Positions 6,966 through 13,543 of a DNA stretch of 13,645 nucleotides are shown piece after piece. Source of the stretch: an uncultured Marinilabiliaceae bacterium (GTDB lineage: Bacteria; Bacteroidota; Bacteroidia; Bacteroidales; Marinilabiliaceae); NCBI GenBank assembly GCA_905235955.1, contig CAJONN010000028.1, positions 1 to 13,645 of the forward strand. Reading direction: 5' to 3'. Numbering within the stretch: the stretch's first letter is position 1; each line of letters opens with the position of its first letter. The position numbers and the translations under genes were made by a program. The notes below the pieces were generated by a model. The model saw nothing but the letters and a program-made list of their open reading frames with translations, was not told where the DNA came from and did no database searches.

Positions 6966-9056
6966 CTATTTGAGGTGTTTATCGAGCCAGCGGAAGAATT
7001 CGCGATGCCACAATATGCTATTTTGTGGCTTTTGCACCCAATGACATTCGTCTGGAAAATACAAAAACTCAGCTTCTATACCTTTTATTACTGCGGTATT
7101 GAATGCTTCTAAGCCTTGTATGTATGGTATGCGGAAGTCTTTCTCGCCATGTATCACCATTATTGGTGTGTCCCATTTGTTGACAAATAGATGGGGTGAA
7201 TTGGCGTAGCTTGCTTGAGCTGCTGCGTTGTTGGTATCCCAAGGTGCGCCTTTGAATTCCCAATCAACAAAAAATTCTTCATCGGTGGTGGCATACATTT
7301 GTTCCATATTGAATATGCCACAGTGTGCTATGAATGCTTTGAAGCGTTTTTGATGATGTCCAGCGAGCCAATATACAGAGTAGCCGCCATAGCTTGCACC
7401 TACGGCACCAAGTCTGTTGGCATCTACATATTCTTCGGCTGCTATGTTATCAATGGCTGAAAGATAGTCTTTCATATTTTGTCCGCCATAGTCGCCACTT
7501 ATCTGCTCGTTCCATTCGCGTCCGAAGCCGGGCAAGCCTCTTCGGTTGGGTGCAACTACTATGTAGCCGTTGGCTGCCATTAGCTGAAAGTTCCAACGCA
7601 AACTCCAAAATTGGCTTACTGTGCTTTGTGGCCCACCTTGGCAAAAGAGCAATGCCGGATATTTTTTGTTGGCATCGAAGTGAGGCGGATATATTACCCA
7701 AACAAGCATTTGCTTGCCATCGGTTGTGGTTATCCAGCGTTCTTCTACGTTGCCCATCTCCATGCTGCTAAGTGCTTTGGTGTTGATGTTTGATAGGCAT
7801 ACGGCTTTGCCACTTTGCTTGTCTATTTTGTATATTTCGTTTGGTGCGCTCATGCTCATGCGTTCGGCTATGAGGAAGCTACCTGCATCAACTACTGATG
7901 TGTAGTTGCAGGTGTCTGTGGTGAGCTGACTTATTGTGCCGTTTTCGAGGCTTATGCGAAATATTTGGTCTTTTGCTTTGTCGTCAATTATAGCCCACAC
8001 GCTCTGTCCGTCGTCTGAGAGGGTGAAGTAGTCTATGTTGTTTTCTGTATTAGCCGATAGGTCAAACTTCTCTTTTGTGGCAATGTTCATCAGCATGAGC
8101 CTATTTTTGTCAGATTCGTAGCCATCGCGTTCCATGCTTTGCCATAGCATATATCGCCCGTCGGGGGTGAAGTGTGGGTTGATGTCGTAGCCTAAGTTGG
8201 CTTCGGTGAGGTTAGTTGTTTGTTGTGTTTGTGTGTCGTAGAGGTATATGTCAGAGTTGGTGCTGAAGGCTGCTTCTTTGCCTGTTTTCTTTTTGCATGT
8301 GTAGGCTATGCTTCGGCTGTCGGGTGTCCAGCTTATTTGTCTTATGTCGCCCATGGGCATTAGTGGCGAGTGATATCGTTCGCCTTCCATTATGTCTGTG
8401 GGGGCGCCATTTTGCTTGCCTTCAGCAAGTGGTACTACGAGTATGTGGTTGTATGTGCCATCGGCCCATTGGTTCCAATGCCTATACATTATGTCGGTTT
8501 CGATGCGTGCATTGGCTTTAGGTAGGTCAGGGTAGCGGTCGGCTATGGTTTGGTCTAATCTGACGCGTTTTACTACAAGCAGTTTTTGTCCGTCGGGCGA
8601 GAACTGATATGCCTCAATGCCACCTTCTATGTTGGTTATTTGTGTTGGCGCTGAGCCATCGGGATCTATTGTCCATACTTGTGTTTCGCCATTGTTGGGT
8701 GCCAAATAGGCTATGCGCCCATCGGGTGTCCAGCTTATTTGGTCTTCGTTTTCTTTGGTGCTAGTTATGCACTGCGGTTTTCCGCCATCGGTTGGTAGTG
8801 TGTAGATGTCAGTATAGCTTGCATTTTCGGCTATGTTGGTAAATGCAATTGTGAAGGCTATGTTTTTTTTGTTTGGCGATAGCACTACATTGCCTACTCG
8901 CCCAAATTGCCACATGGCTTCGGGGGTAAGTGAGTCTGATGGTGCTGTTGATGTGTAGTATGGATTTTTCACATTGTTTGTTTTTGGATCTGAACAACTT
9001 GCCACAAGCATTGCTGTTACAACGAATATAGCTGATTTCGTTGTCAAATTATTCAT
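6966..9056 (-). CDS. S9 family prolyl-oligopeptidase-type serine peptidase, lipoprotein
   Basis: A 696-residue S9 peptidase (dipeptidyl-/acylaminoacyl-peptidase group) that should cut short peptides outside the cytoplasm. The N-terminus is a lipoprotein signal with lipobox VASC, lipidated at C21. Residues about 60-400 form a beta-propeller with repeated PD40-like segments (WTPDGRIAYL, FSPDGQKLLVV, WTPDSRSIAYT, FTPDGRYMLW). The C-terminal alpha/beta-hydrolase domain has the complete triad: S555 in GASYGGY, D640 in EKDFRIP and H672 in DECHWV. Length matches DPP5-like enzymes of Porphyromonas, so DPP5-type specificity is possible but unproven. I chose the ATG at 9056, which gives a proper signal peptide; an upstream in-frame GTG at 9101 lies inside a hairpin and would spoil it. 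It leads the operon with the split 5'-nucleotidase. Confidence 0.93.
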   Translation of the reverse strand: MNNLTTKSAIFVVTAMLVASCSDPKTNNVKNPYYTSTAPSDSLTPEAMWQFGRVGNVVLSPNKKNIAFTIAFTNIAENASYTDIYTLPTDGGKPQCITSTKENEDQISWTPDGRIAYLAPNNGETQVWTIDPDGSAPTQITNIEGGIEAYQFSPDGQKLLVVKRVRLDQTIADRYPDLPKANARIETDIMYRHWNQWADGTYNHILVVPLAEGKQNGAPTDIMEGERYHSPLMPMGDIRQISWTPDSRSIAYTCKKKTGKEAAFSTNSDIYLYDTQTQQTTNLTEANLGYDINPHFTPDGRYMLWQSMERDGYESDKNRLMLMNIATKEKFDLSANTENNIDYFTLSDDGQSVWAIIDDKAKDQIFRISLENGTISQLTTDTCNYTSVVDAGSFLIAERMSMSAPNEIYKIDKQSGKAVCLSNINTKALSSMEMGNVEERWITTTDGKQMLVWVIYPPHFDANKKYPALLFCQGGPQSTVSQFWSLRWNFQLMAANGYIVVAPNRRGLPGFGREWNEQISGDYGGQNMKDYLSAIDNIAAEEYVDANRLGAVGASYGGYSVYWLAGHHQKRFKAFIAHCGIFNMEQMYATTDEEFFVDWEFKGAPWDTNNAAAQASYANSPHLFVNKWDTPIMVIHGEKDFRIPYIQGLEAFNTAVIKGIEAEFLYFPDECHWVQKPQNSILWHREFFRWLDKHLK

Positions 9057-9082
9057 CTGTATTTTATTTTTCCAAAAGAAAC

Positions 9083-9123
9083 AAAAAAAGATAGACGCCA
9101 CATCGGCTATGTGTCAAGCGTCT
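9083..9123 (-). terminator. Intrinsic terminator of the 91-residue protein gene
   Basis: On the minus strand AGACGC (9123-9118) pairs with GCGTCT (9098-9093) and CACAT (9113-9109) pairs with ATGTG (9103-9099). This makes an 11-bp stem with a four-base bulge and a five-base loop. After a three-base gap comes a run of seven U (9089-9083), the classic layout of a Rho-independent terminator. It lies 75 bases beyond the stop codon of the 91-residue protein gene and ends 26 bases before the S9 peptidase ATG. A second GCGTCT copy on the plus strand at 9127-9132 could pair with the same arm as an alternative. Confidence 0.65.
9086..9117 (-). promoter_or_regulatory. Candidate promoter of the S9 peptidase / 5'-nucleotidase operon
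   Basis: On the minus strand TTG at 9117-9115 is followed after 21 bases by TATCTTTT (9093-9086), seven of eight matches to the Bacteroidetes -7 box TAnnTTTG. The transcription start would fall near 9079, giving a leader of about 22 nt like those predicted for other genes here. The element overlaps the terminator hairpin almost completely, so the palindrome would sit between the -33 and -7 boxes. No other candidate promoter is visible in the 141-base gap. Confidence 0.35.
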
Positions 9124-9150
9124 GCAGCGTCTTGATAAGATTGTTTGTAT

Positions 9151-9197
9151 TTTTTTTTGTGAGGATGTTGTTTTCGCTTTTATCCTCATAAAAAAAA
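9151..9197. repeat. 16-bp inverted repeat directly after the stop codon of the 91-residue protein gene
   Basis: TGAGGAT at 9160-9166 pairs perfectly with ATCCTCA at 9182-9188 around a 15-base loop. The stem continues through one G-T wobble (9159/9189) into eight T-A pairs (9151-9158 with 9190-9197), 16 pairs in all. It abuts the stop codon at 9198. In transcripts of either strand the U run comes before the hairpin and the A run after, the reverse of a normal terminator, so an RNA-stabilising 3' structure is more likely. Confidence 0.6.
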
Positions 9198-9473
9198 TTA
9201 GAGTTTGTTGATTTCTTCAGCTATTGCCGATACTTCTTTTACAAAATCTTCATCAAATTTCTTGAAGTATGCTCTTACAGCCTTTTTGTCATCTTTCTTG
9301 TCGATGTGGTTGATGCGAGCAATGAATTCACTTTTTATGTTTGCCGATTTTACGATGAGTTCGGCTACTTTTTCGTTATCTGTAGATGATACGGCACTTT
9401 TGTAGTAAAGTGTGGTTATAAGGTCGTCAGTCCAATACGCTACGCCTTTTTTGAGTGTTCTTTTATTAGCCAT
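9198..9473 (-). CDS. Conserved-looking small protein of unknown function (91 residues)
   Basis: I do not recognise a characterised family. The protein begins MANKRTLKKGVAYWTDDL, and I recall similarly starting small hypothetical proteins (MANKR.LKK...) in Bacteroides, so it is probably a Bacteroidetes-specific conserved protein. It is rich in Lys, Asp, Glu and Ala, with no signal peptide, membrane segment, cysteine or metal motif. Residues about 18-91 read as a run of alpha-helices (YYKSAVSSTDNEKVAELIVK, then an acidic/basic C-terminal helix ending VKEVSAIAEEINKL), so a small soluble cytoplasmic helical bundle is likely. It is a single-gene unit: its own strong promoter lies just upstream, and a hairpin plus terminator follow. 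That arrangement suggests independent, possibly high, expression. Confidence 0.8.
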   Translation of the reverse strand: MANKRTLKKGVAYWTDDLITTLYYKSAVSSTDNEKVAELIVKSANIKSEFIARINHIDKKDDKKAVRAYFKKFDEDFVKEVSAIAEEINKL

Positions 9474-9504
9474 ATTGTTTTAATTTTTTATGGTTCTATC
9501 TTGG

Positions 9505-9536
9505 CAAAGTTAAATAATTATCTCAAGTTTCGCAAA
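9505..9536 (-). promoter_or_regulatory. Bacteroidetes-type promoter of the 91-residue protein gene
   Basis: On the minus strand TTTG (9536-9533) is followed after exactly 20 bases by TAACTTTG (9512-9505), a full match to the -33 TTG / -7 TAnnTTTG consensus. The start of transcription is expected near 9498, giving a leader of about 25 nt. This is the best promoter in the window and shows that the gene is not dependent on the methyltransferase transcript. Confidence 0.7.
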
Positions 9537-9568
9537 TGTAAATTTTATCTATTGGCAAAACTTTGTTT

Positions 9569-10687
9569 TCAGAATGGGTACATATTGAAGTTGCCCTCTT
9601 GTGAGCCGTTGTAGAGCTGATATTTTTTCTCTGACTTATATTCTATTGCTCTGAGTGCCTTGAGGTTGGTGCTATATATCCACGCATCGTAGTCAGGCAA
9701 TTTGCGCGACATAAAGTAGGTAACTTCTTTGTATAGGTCGTCTAAGTCGCGGCGTCCCTCTTCTTGTACGTATGGTGGTACGGTTATTATCATGCCGTCT
9801 TCTGTAGCGCGTTCTATTTCGCGTATGCCTTTGCGTTGTATGCGCACGCCGTTGTTGAGTCCTATTTCAAGTGTCGAGTGTTTGGCTATGTCGAGTGCTT
9901 CGCCGTCTATGTCTGAGCCAAATATGCGTAGGCGTGTGTCGGTTTGTAGGTCTTTGGCTTCGCTGATGAGTTCGTTCCATACGTTGTGGTCAAACAAATC
10001 CCATTGCATAAAGCTGTAACCATCTTTCCGATAGATGTTTGGTGCTATGTTGCGAGCTTTGAGTGCTGCTTCTATGCATATTGTGCCTGTGCCACACATT
10101 GGGTCAACAAGGGTGATGTCTGGTTGCCATCCTGATAGTTCTACAAGTATGGCTGCAAGTACTTCGTTGGTTGCATATTGTGTTTGTCCCAGTCGGTAGC
10201 CACGTCGGTTGAGTGCATATCCGCTTGCATCGAGTGATACGGCAATGCGGTTATCGGTGGCGTGAATGTTGAGCATTATGTCTGGGTTGTCAATGTCTAC
10301 ATAGGGGCGAGCACCGCACTTTTCGCGTATTTGGTCTACTATGGCATCTTTGGCGCGCATTGCTATAAATTGCGAGTCGGGGAAGATTGACGAAAACGAC
10401 ATGTGGTCTACCATTATCGTTTTGTCAGGTGTGATGAATCGATGCCACTCGTAGTTTCTGACTGCATCGTAGAGCTCTTTGTCGTTGGCTACAACTGCTT
10501 CAACAACAGGCATTAGCACTCGTAATGCAAAACGGCTCCAAAGATTTATTTTGTACAATGTTCGGTAGTCGGGCACTTCGCAAGTTACAGCACGTCGCTG
10601 TTCGCTAATGTTGGTTGCTCCTAATTGCTCAAGTTCTTTGCTGAGCAGCGATTCCGCTCCGTAGAGGGTTTTTACAATAAGTTTCAC
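9569..10687 (-). CDS. THUMP-domain class I SAM-dependent RNA methyltransferase (RlmL/YpsC type), altered catalytic motif
   Basis: A 372-residue protein with the layout of rRNA N2-guanine methyltransferases of the RlmL/YpsC group (COG0116, often misnamed N6-adenine-specific DNA methylase). Residues 1-45 are the ferredoxin-like N-terminus (MKLIVKTLYGAESLLSKELE), about 45-155 a THUMP RNA-binding domain, and 160-372 the methyltransferase. SAM-binding motif I is intact (DPMCGTGT at 195-202), as is the following acidic motif GSDIDGEALDIA at 257-268. The expected catalytic motif NPPYG instead reads VPPYV at 303-307, and the usual APL-x-E segment after RGYR reads YATNE at 171-175. The start is GTG: an in-frame TAA lies two codons upstream and no ATG is nearby. 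Length is close to the family's usual 375-385. RNA binding seems likely; methyl transfer is doubtful. It is a single-gene unit with its own promoter. Confidence 0.88.
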   Translation of the reverse strand: MKLIVKTLYGAESLLSKELEQLGATNISEQRRAVTCEVPDYRTLYKINLWSRFALRVLMPVVEAVVANDKELYDAVRNYEWHRFITPDKTIMVDHMSFSSIFPDSQFIAMRAKDAIVDQIREKCGARPYVDIDNPDIMLNIHATDNRIAVSLDASGYALNRRGYRLGQTQYATNEVLAAILVELSGWQPDITLVDPMCGTGTICIEAALKARNIAPNIYRKDGYSFMQWDLFDHNVWNELISEAKDLQTDTRLRIFGSDIDGEALDIAKHSTLEIGLNNGVRIQRKGIREIERATEDGMIITVPPYVQEEGRRDLDDLYKEVTYFMSRKLPDYDAWIYSTNLKALRAIEYKSEKKYQLYNGSQEGNFNMYPF

Positions 10688-10712
10688 GTGTTATCTAAAG
10701 TTTTTTGCTGCG

Positions 10713-10743
10713 CAAAAGTATTAATAATATCAACAACTGACAA
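10713..10743 (-). promoter_or_regulatory. Promoter of the methyltransferase gene
   Basis: On the minus strand TTG (10743-10741) and TACTTTTG (10720-10713) are separated by 20 bases, matching the Bacteroidetes -33/-7 consensus. Transcription would start near 10706, giving a leader of only about 20 nt before the GTG start at 10687. The rest of the 128-base gap is AT-rich. A weak AT-only hairpin at 10800-10816 overlaps the GH9 stop codon and has no real U tract beyond it. Confidence 0.6.
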
Positions 10744-10815
10744 TTGCTTATTGCATATATATAAGTCAATATTAGACAATTATTCTTAAATAGTATTTTA
10801 TAGTTCAAAAAACTA

Positions 10816-12519
10816 TCATAGTGTTCCGATGCCCCAAAGCATAAATACCAAAGGTGCGTTGAGTGTAATTGATGTTCCGTTGCTTGAGGCGTTGTTTGCT
10901 GCGTCGGTGTATGATAGTGCCGGATATTGTTTGCTATTAGTGCTGTCGGTAACTGAAACTATGCTTGGTCCGCTACATAGCAGTCCGGGTATGGGGGCTG
11001 TTACTGTGTCGGCTACCGAGATGCTATGATGTATGTTGTGAGGCGAGTTTGCTCCAAAGCCCGTAACAAAGCACATGCTTAGCGGATTGCGTCCAAGCAA
11101 GTAGTGCAGGTCGTCAAGGGCTGAGTTGAAGTAGCGAGGCTCGTCAGTAGCTTTGTAGGCTATGAGTTTTAGCATACCTATATTTGCCATTGTTGAGTTG
11201 CTGTTTGGCTGATAGTTGCTCATCGATATTTTTATGGGCGATATGGCACTTTGTGTCAGAAGACTATCGGCCAATTGCAGCAATGTTGTTTTGGCTCTGA
11301 ATGTGGGTGGCATGCGGTGTTCGGTGAGCATCGAGTAGTAGCCCAATGTAGCTACATCGCGCCATGAGGGCACTGTGAGTTGTACTGGGTTGTTCTTTTT
11401 CATCTTTTCAACATATCTGTTGTCGCCCGTAGCAAGCCACATTTCGGTTGCTGCCCAAAACCATTCGTCGGCAAGGTGCTCGTCAGCATATTCTGGTGTT
11501 GAAACATCACTGGGGTTTGCAAATGTTTTGTTGGCATGTTGTTCAGCCCAAGTGTAGGCTCGTTTTGCTGCGCGTATGCAGCTGTCGGTCAGCTGTTTGT
11601 GCTCGTTGGCGTGGTCGTATTTGGTTATGTTGCGCGAGGCGTATGCCATTGTTGCTACAAAGTCAAGAGTTGCTGCCGTTGTTTTGCCTACTACGTAGCG
11701 TTGTTGTTTGCACTCATTGGGCATTAGTATACTGTCTGTTGCAAGTGTTGTAAGCTTATGATATACACCGCCATCTGTTGGGTCTTGCATAGTTAGCATC
11801 CAACGTAGGTTGTAGAGTGTTTCGTTCCAAATATCTGGTATGAAGTTGCCTGTTTCTGGTATGCCTACGTGCGTTTTTATAGCCTGAAGGTCGTAAATGG
11901 TAGCTGCAAGCATAAGTGTGTATGTCGATATGCCACTGCTAACTATGTACTTGTTGTAGTCGTTTCCATCATACCAGCCCCGAGGCGAACTGATGATTGT
12001 GCCTGTTGGGCGCAATGTTGAGGCTGCCGATTTGTGTACCACTACGCAAGTGTCAGCATGTCCGCCTTCGCGAGCCCACTCTCCGGCATATTGTGCGCTG
12101 AGGCTTGCACCCGAACGGTTGTAGTAGAAGGCTTTGAGCGCAGCTGCTGCTATTTGGGTGTAGGCATCGTCAGTAATGTTTATCGGAAACGAAAATGCTG
12201 TGTCGTTTGCTACCAATGTATATGTGCCAACTTTGGTTATCTCCGTAAAGTCTATTTTGCGATATTTTTTGCCAGCTTCGGCATAATATTGTGCAGCTTC
12301 AGGCTTGCCTGTCAATACTATTTGTCCGTTGGCATCAATTATTGCAAAGTTGTGTATGTTGCTGTCTACCAATGCTATTTTGGGTAGTTGCGACAGATAT
12401 CCACACTGGTCGATGCGGATATTGGCATTCTCACGTATATGTTCCGGAGTTGTGCATGCGCCCAAATATATTGCGCCTAAGCCTACAAGCATATTTTGCA
12501 CTGTTGATATTACTCTCAT
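10816..12519 (-). CDS. Glycoside hydrolase family 9 lipoprotein lacking the expected catalytic Glu
   Basis: A 567-residue GH9-type protein, the fold of many endoglucanases. Its lipobox is LGAC with lipidated C22. Residues about 34-115 form the Ig-like N-terminal (CelD_N) domain, opening with IRIDQCGYLSQLPKIAL. The (alpha/alpha)6 catalytic domain follows. The nucleophile-activating Asp pair is kept at D184 and D187 (RGWYDGNDYNKY, family WYDAGD). Near the C-terminus the normal HHR motif reads HHS (497-499), GGPN reads SGPS, and the general-acid motif, usually SNEVAINWNAP, reads SNGTSITLNAP. The acid Glu is therefore Gly at 548 (codon GGA, one base from GAA). The frame is otherwise intact, so this looks like a full-length, possibly carbohydrate-binding or altered-activity protein rather than a decayed gene. 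It follows the amidase gene after 4 bases, suggesting a cell-envelope glycan role over plant cellulose. Confidence 0.88.
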   Translation of the reverse strand: MRVISTVQNMLVGLGAIYLGACTTPEHIRENANIRIDQCGYLSQLPKIALVDSNIHNFAIIDANGQIVLTGKPEAAQYYAEAGKKYRKIDFTEITKVGTYTLVANDTAFSFPINITDDAYTQIAAAALKAFYYNRSGASLSAQYAGEWAREGGHADTCVVVHKSAASTLRPTGTIISSPRGWYDGNDYNKYIVSSGISTYTLMLAATIYDLQAIKTHVGIPETGNFIPDIWNETLYNLRWMLTMQDPTDGGVYHKLTTLATDSILMPNECKQQRYVVGKTTAATLDFVATMAYASRNITKYDHANEHKQLTDSCIRAAKRAYTWAEQHANKTFANPSDVSTPEYADEHLADEWFWAATEMWLATGDNRYVEKMKKNNPVQLTVPSWRDVATLGYYSMLTEHRMPPTFRAKTTLLQLADSLLTQSAISPIKISMSNYQPNSNSTMANIGMLKLIAYKATDEPRYFNSALDDLHYLLGRNPLSMCFVTGFGANSPHNIHHSISVADTVTAPIPGLLCSGPSIVSVTDSTNSKQYPALSYTDAANNASSNGTSITLNAPLVFMLWGIGTL

Positions 12520-12523
12520 ATGT

Positions 12524-13501
12524 CTACTTCGGATTTTTTTTGTATTCAGCCAAGATGCCTTCTGCCATCCATTGTGCCAGTGCTTCTCGGTTCGATGCTT
12601 TTATAAATCGCTCCTGATCTTTAGCGTTTTGTATGTTGCCAAGTTCAAGGAATACAGCTGGCGGATTGGTCTCTTTGAGCACATAGAGGTTGCGTTCGCT
12701 CACTGTGCCGCTAAAACCTCGTGTGGGCTGATATTTCTTATATTTTTCTTCAAATTTGTCTCGCATCGTTTTTGCCATCCGTTCGCCTTTTGTGCTTTTG
12801 ATGAAGTGATAGAAAAATACATCAATGCGTTCTTTCTCGCTTCGGCTGTCTAAGTGTATGAATACTGACCTACAATAGCCCGTACGCTCTTTGGCATATA
12901 GCTCGTTGATGGCCACACAGCGTTGGCGCAAGCGTTGTATTTGGTCAAGCGGAATGGCTTGTCCTAAGCAGGTTTCATGTGTGTCATATTCAAGGTAGGC
13001 ATCATCGCGTATGCCATCGTCAGGGTCTTGTATGATTATGTGCACAGTAGCGTCCCAAGCCATTAGTTGGCGCGCCAAGCGTAGCATAATGTCATAGGCA
13101 TACTCATCTTCGCATAGGTCGTGAGTGTTGAGCTTGCCCATAGCTCCCGGGTCTGGTCCGCCATGTCCGCTAACTAAGTAAAATGTAGCACCTTTGAGGC
13201 TATGATTTACTATCTTCACCATCTTATTGTTCTCGCCCAAAAGTGGTTCAACTACAACATCGTCAGGCTTTATGGGCACTCTGTATTTTACCCCCAGAAG
13301 TAGCGCATTGTTTTTGCCCAATTTATCTTTGTTGAGTTTGATAAATTCTGTTTTGTATGCTGCAGGTTCCAATCCGTTGCGTAGCAAGAATGCTCCTATG
13401 CCTTCACCCGGCTGAGGCGCATCTACTCTCGTAGAATCTGTTTGTGCTAAGATTGATATTGATGTTGTTAGAAATAATATGACTAAAAATAGCTGTTTCA
13501 A
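12524..13501 (-). CDS. Secreted N-acetylmuramoyl-L-alanine amidase (Amidase_3) with LysM-like N-terminal domain
   Basis: A 325-residue zinc amidase that should cut the bond between N-acetylmuramic acid and L-alanine in peptidoglycan. Residues 1-20 are a Sec signal peptide (KQLFLVILFLTTSISILAQ). Residues about 31-76 resemble a LysM peptidoglycan-binding module (GEGIGAFLLRNG ... LGVKYRVP). The Amidase_3 domain runs from about 105 to 320: zinc ligands H113 (SGHGGPDPGAMG), E131 (CEDEYAYDIML) and H216 (FIHLDSRS), and catalytic E286 (FLELGNIQN). The third-ligand motif HLDSR differs from the usual SIHANA, but the ligand is kept. The start is TTG: an in-frame stop lies six codons upstream, no ATG is available, and later starts would remove the signal peptide. 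It is the first gene of an operon with the GH9 lipoprotein. Confidence 0.92.
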   Translation of the reverse strand: MKQLFLVILFLTTSISILAQTDSTRVDAPQPGEGIGAFLLRNGLEPAAYKTEFIKLNKDKLGKNNALLLGVKYRVPIKPDDVVVEPLLGENNKMVKIVNHSLKGATFYLVSGHGGPDPGAMGKLNTHDLCEDEYAYDIMLRLARQLMAWDATVHIIIQDPDDGIRDDAYLEYDTHETCLGQAIPLDQIQRLRQRCVAINELYAKERTGYCRSVFIHLDSRSEKERIDVFFYHFIKSTKGERMAKTMRDKFEEKYKKYQPTRGFSGTVSERNLYVLKETNPPAVFLELGNIQNAKDQERFIKASNREALAQWMAEGILAEYKKNPK

Positions 13502-13535
13502 CTGTTGATATTTGATTTAAAACACAATTTGACGG

Positions 13536-13543
13536 CAAAGATA
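13536..13543 (-). promoter_or_regulatory. Candidate -7 box for the amidase-GH9 operon
   Basis: On the minus strand this reads TATCTTTG, an exact match to TAnnTTTG, and lies about 35 bases upstream of the amidase TTG start. No clean TTG is seen about 20 bases further upstream, so the -33 box is weak or different. Bases 13544-13645 are AT-rich and contain nothing else I can name. Confidence 0.45.

Noticed and set aside
9054..9101. GTG start 15 codons upstream for the S9 peptidase
   Set aside because: It lies inside the terminator hairpin and would put a long hydrophobic and basic stretch ahead of a proper lipoprotein signal peptide.
10800..10816. ATAGTT/AACTAT hairpin at the GH9 stop codon as terminator
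   Set aside because: The stem is only six AT-rich pairs, overlaps the stop codon and is not followed by a U tract on the minus strand.
12305..12853. 182-residue open frame on the plus strand
   Set aside because: It is antisense to the GH9 and amidase genes, has no recognisable domain, and both minus-strand genes have clear family motifs over the same bases.
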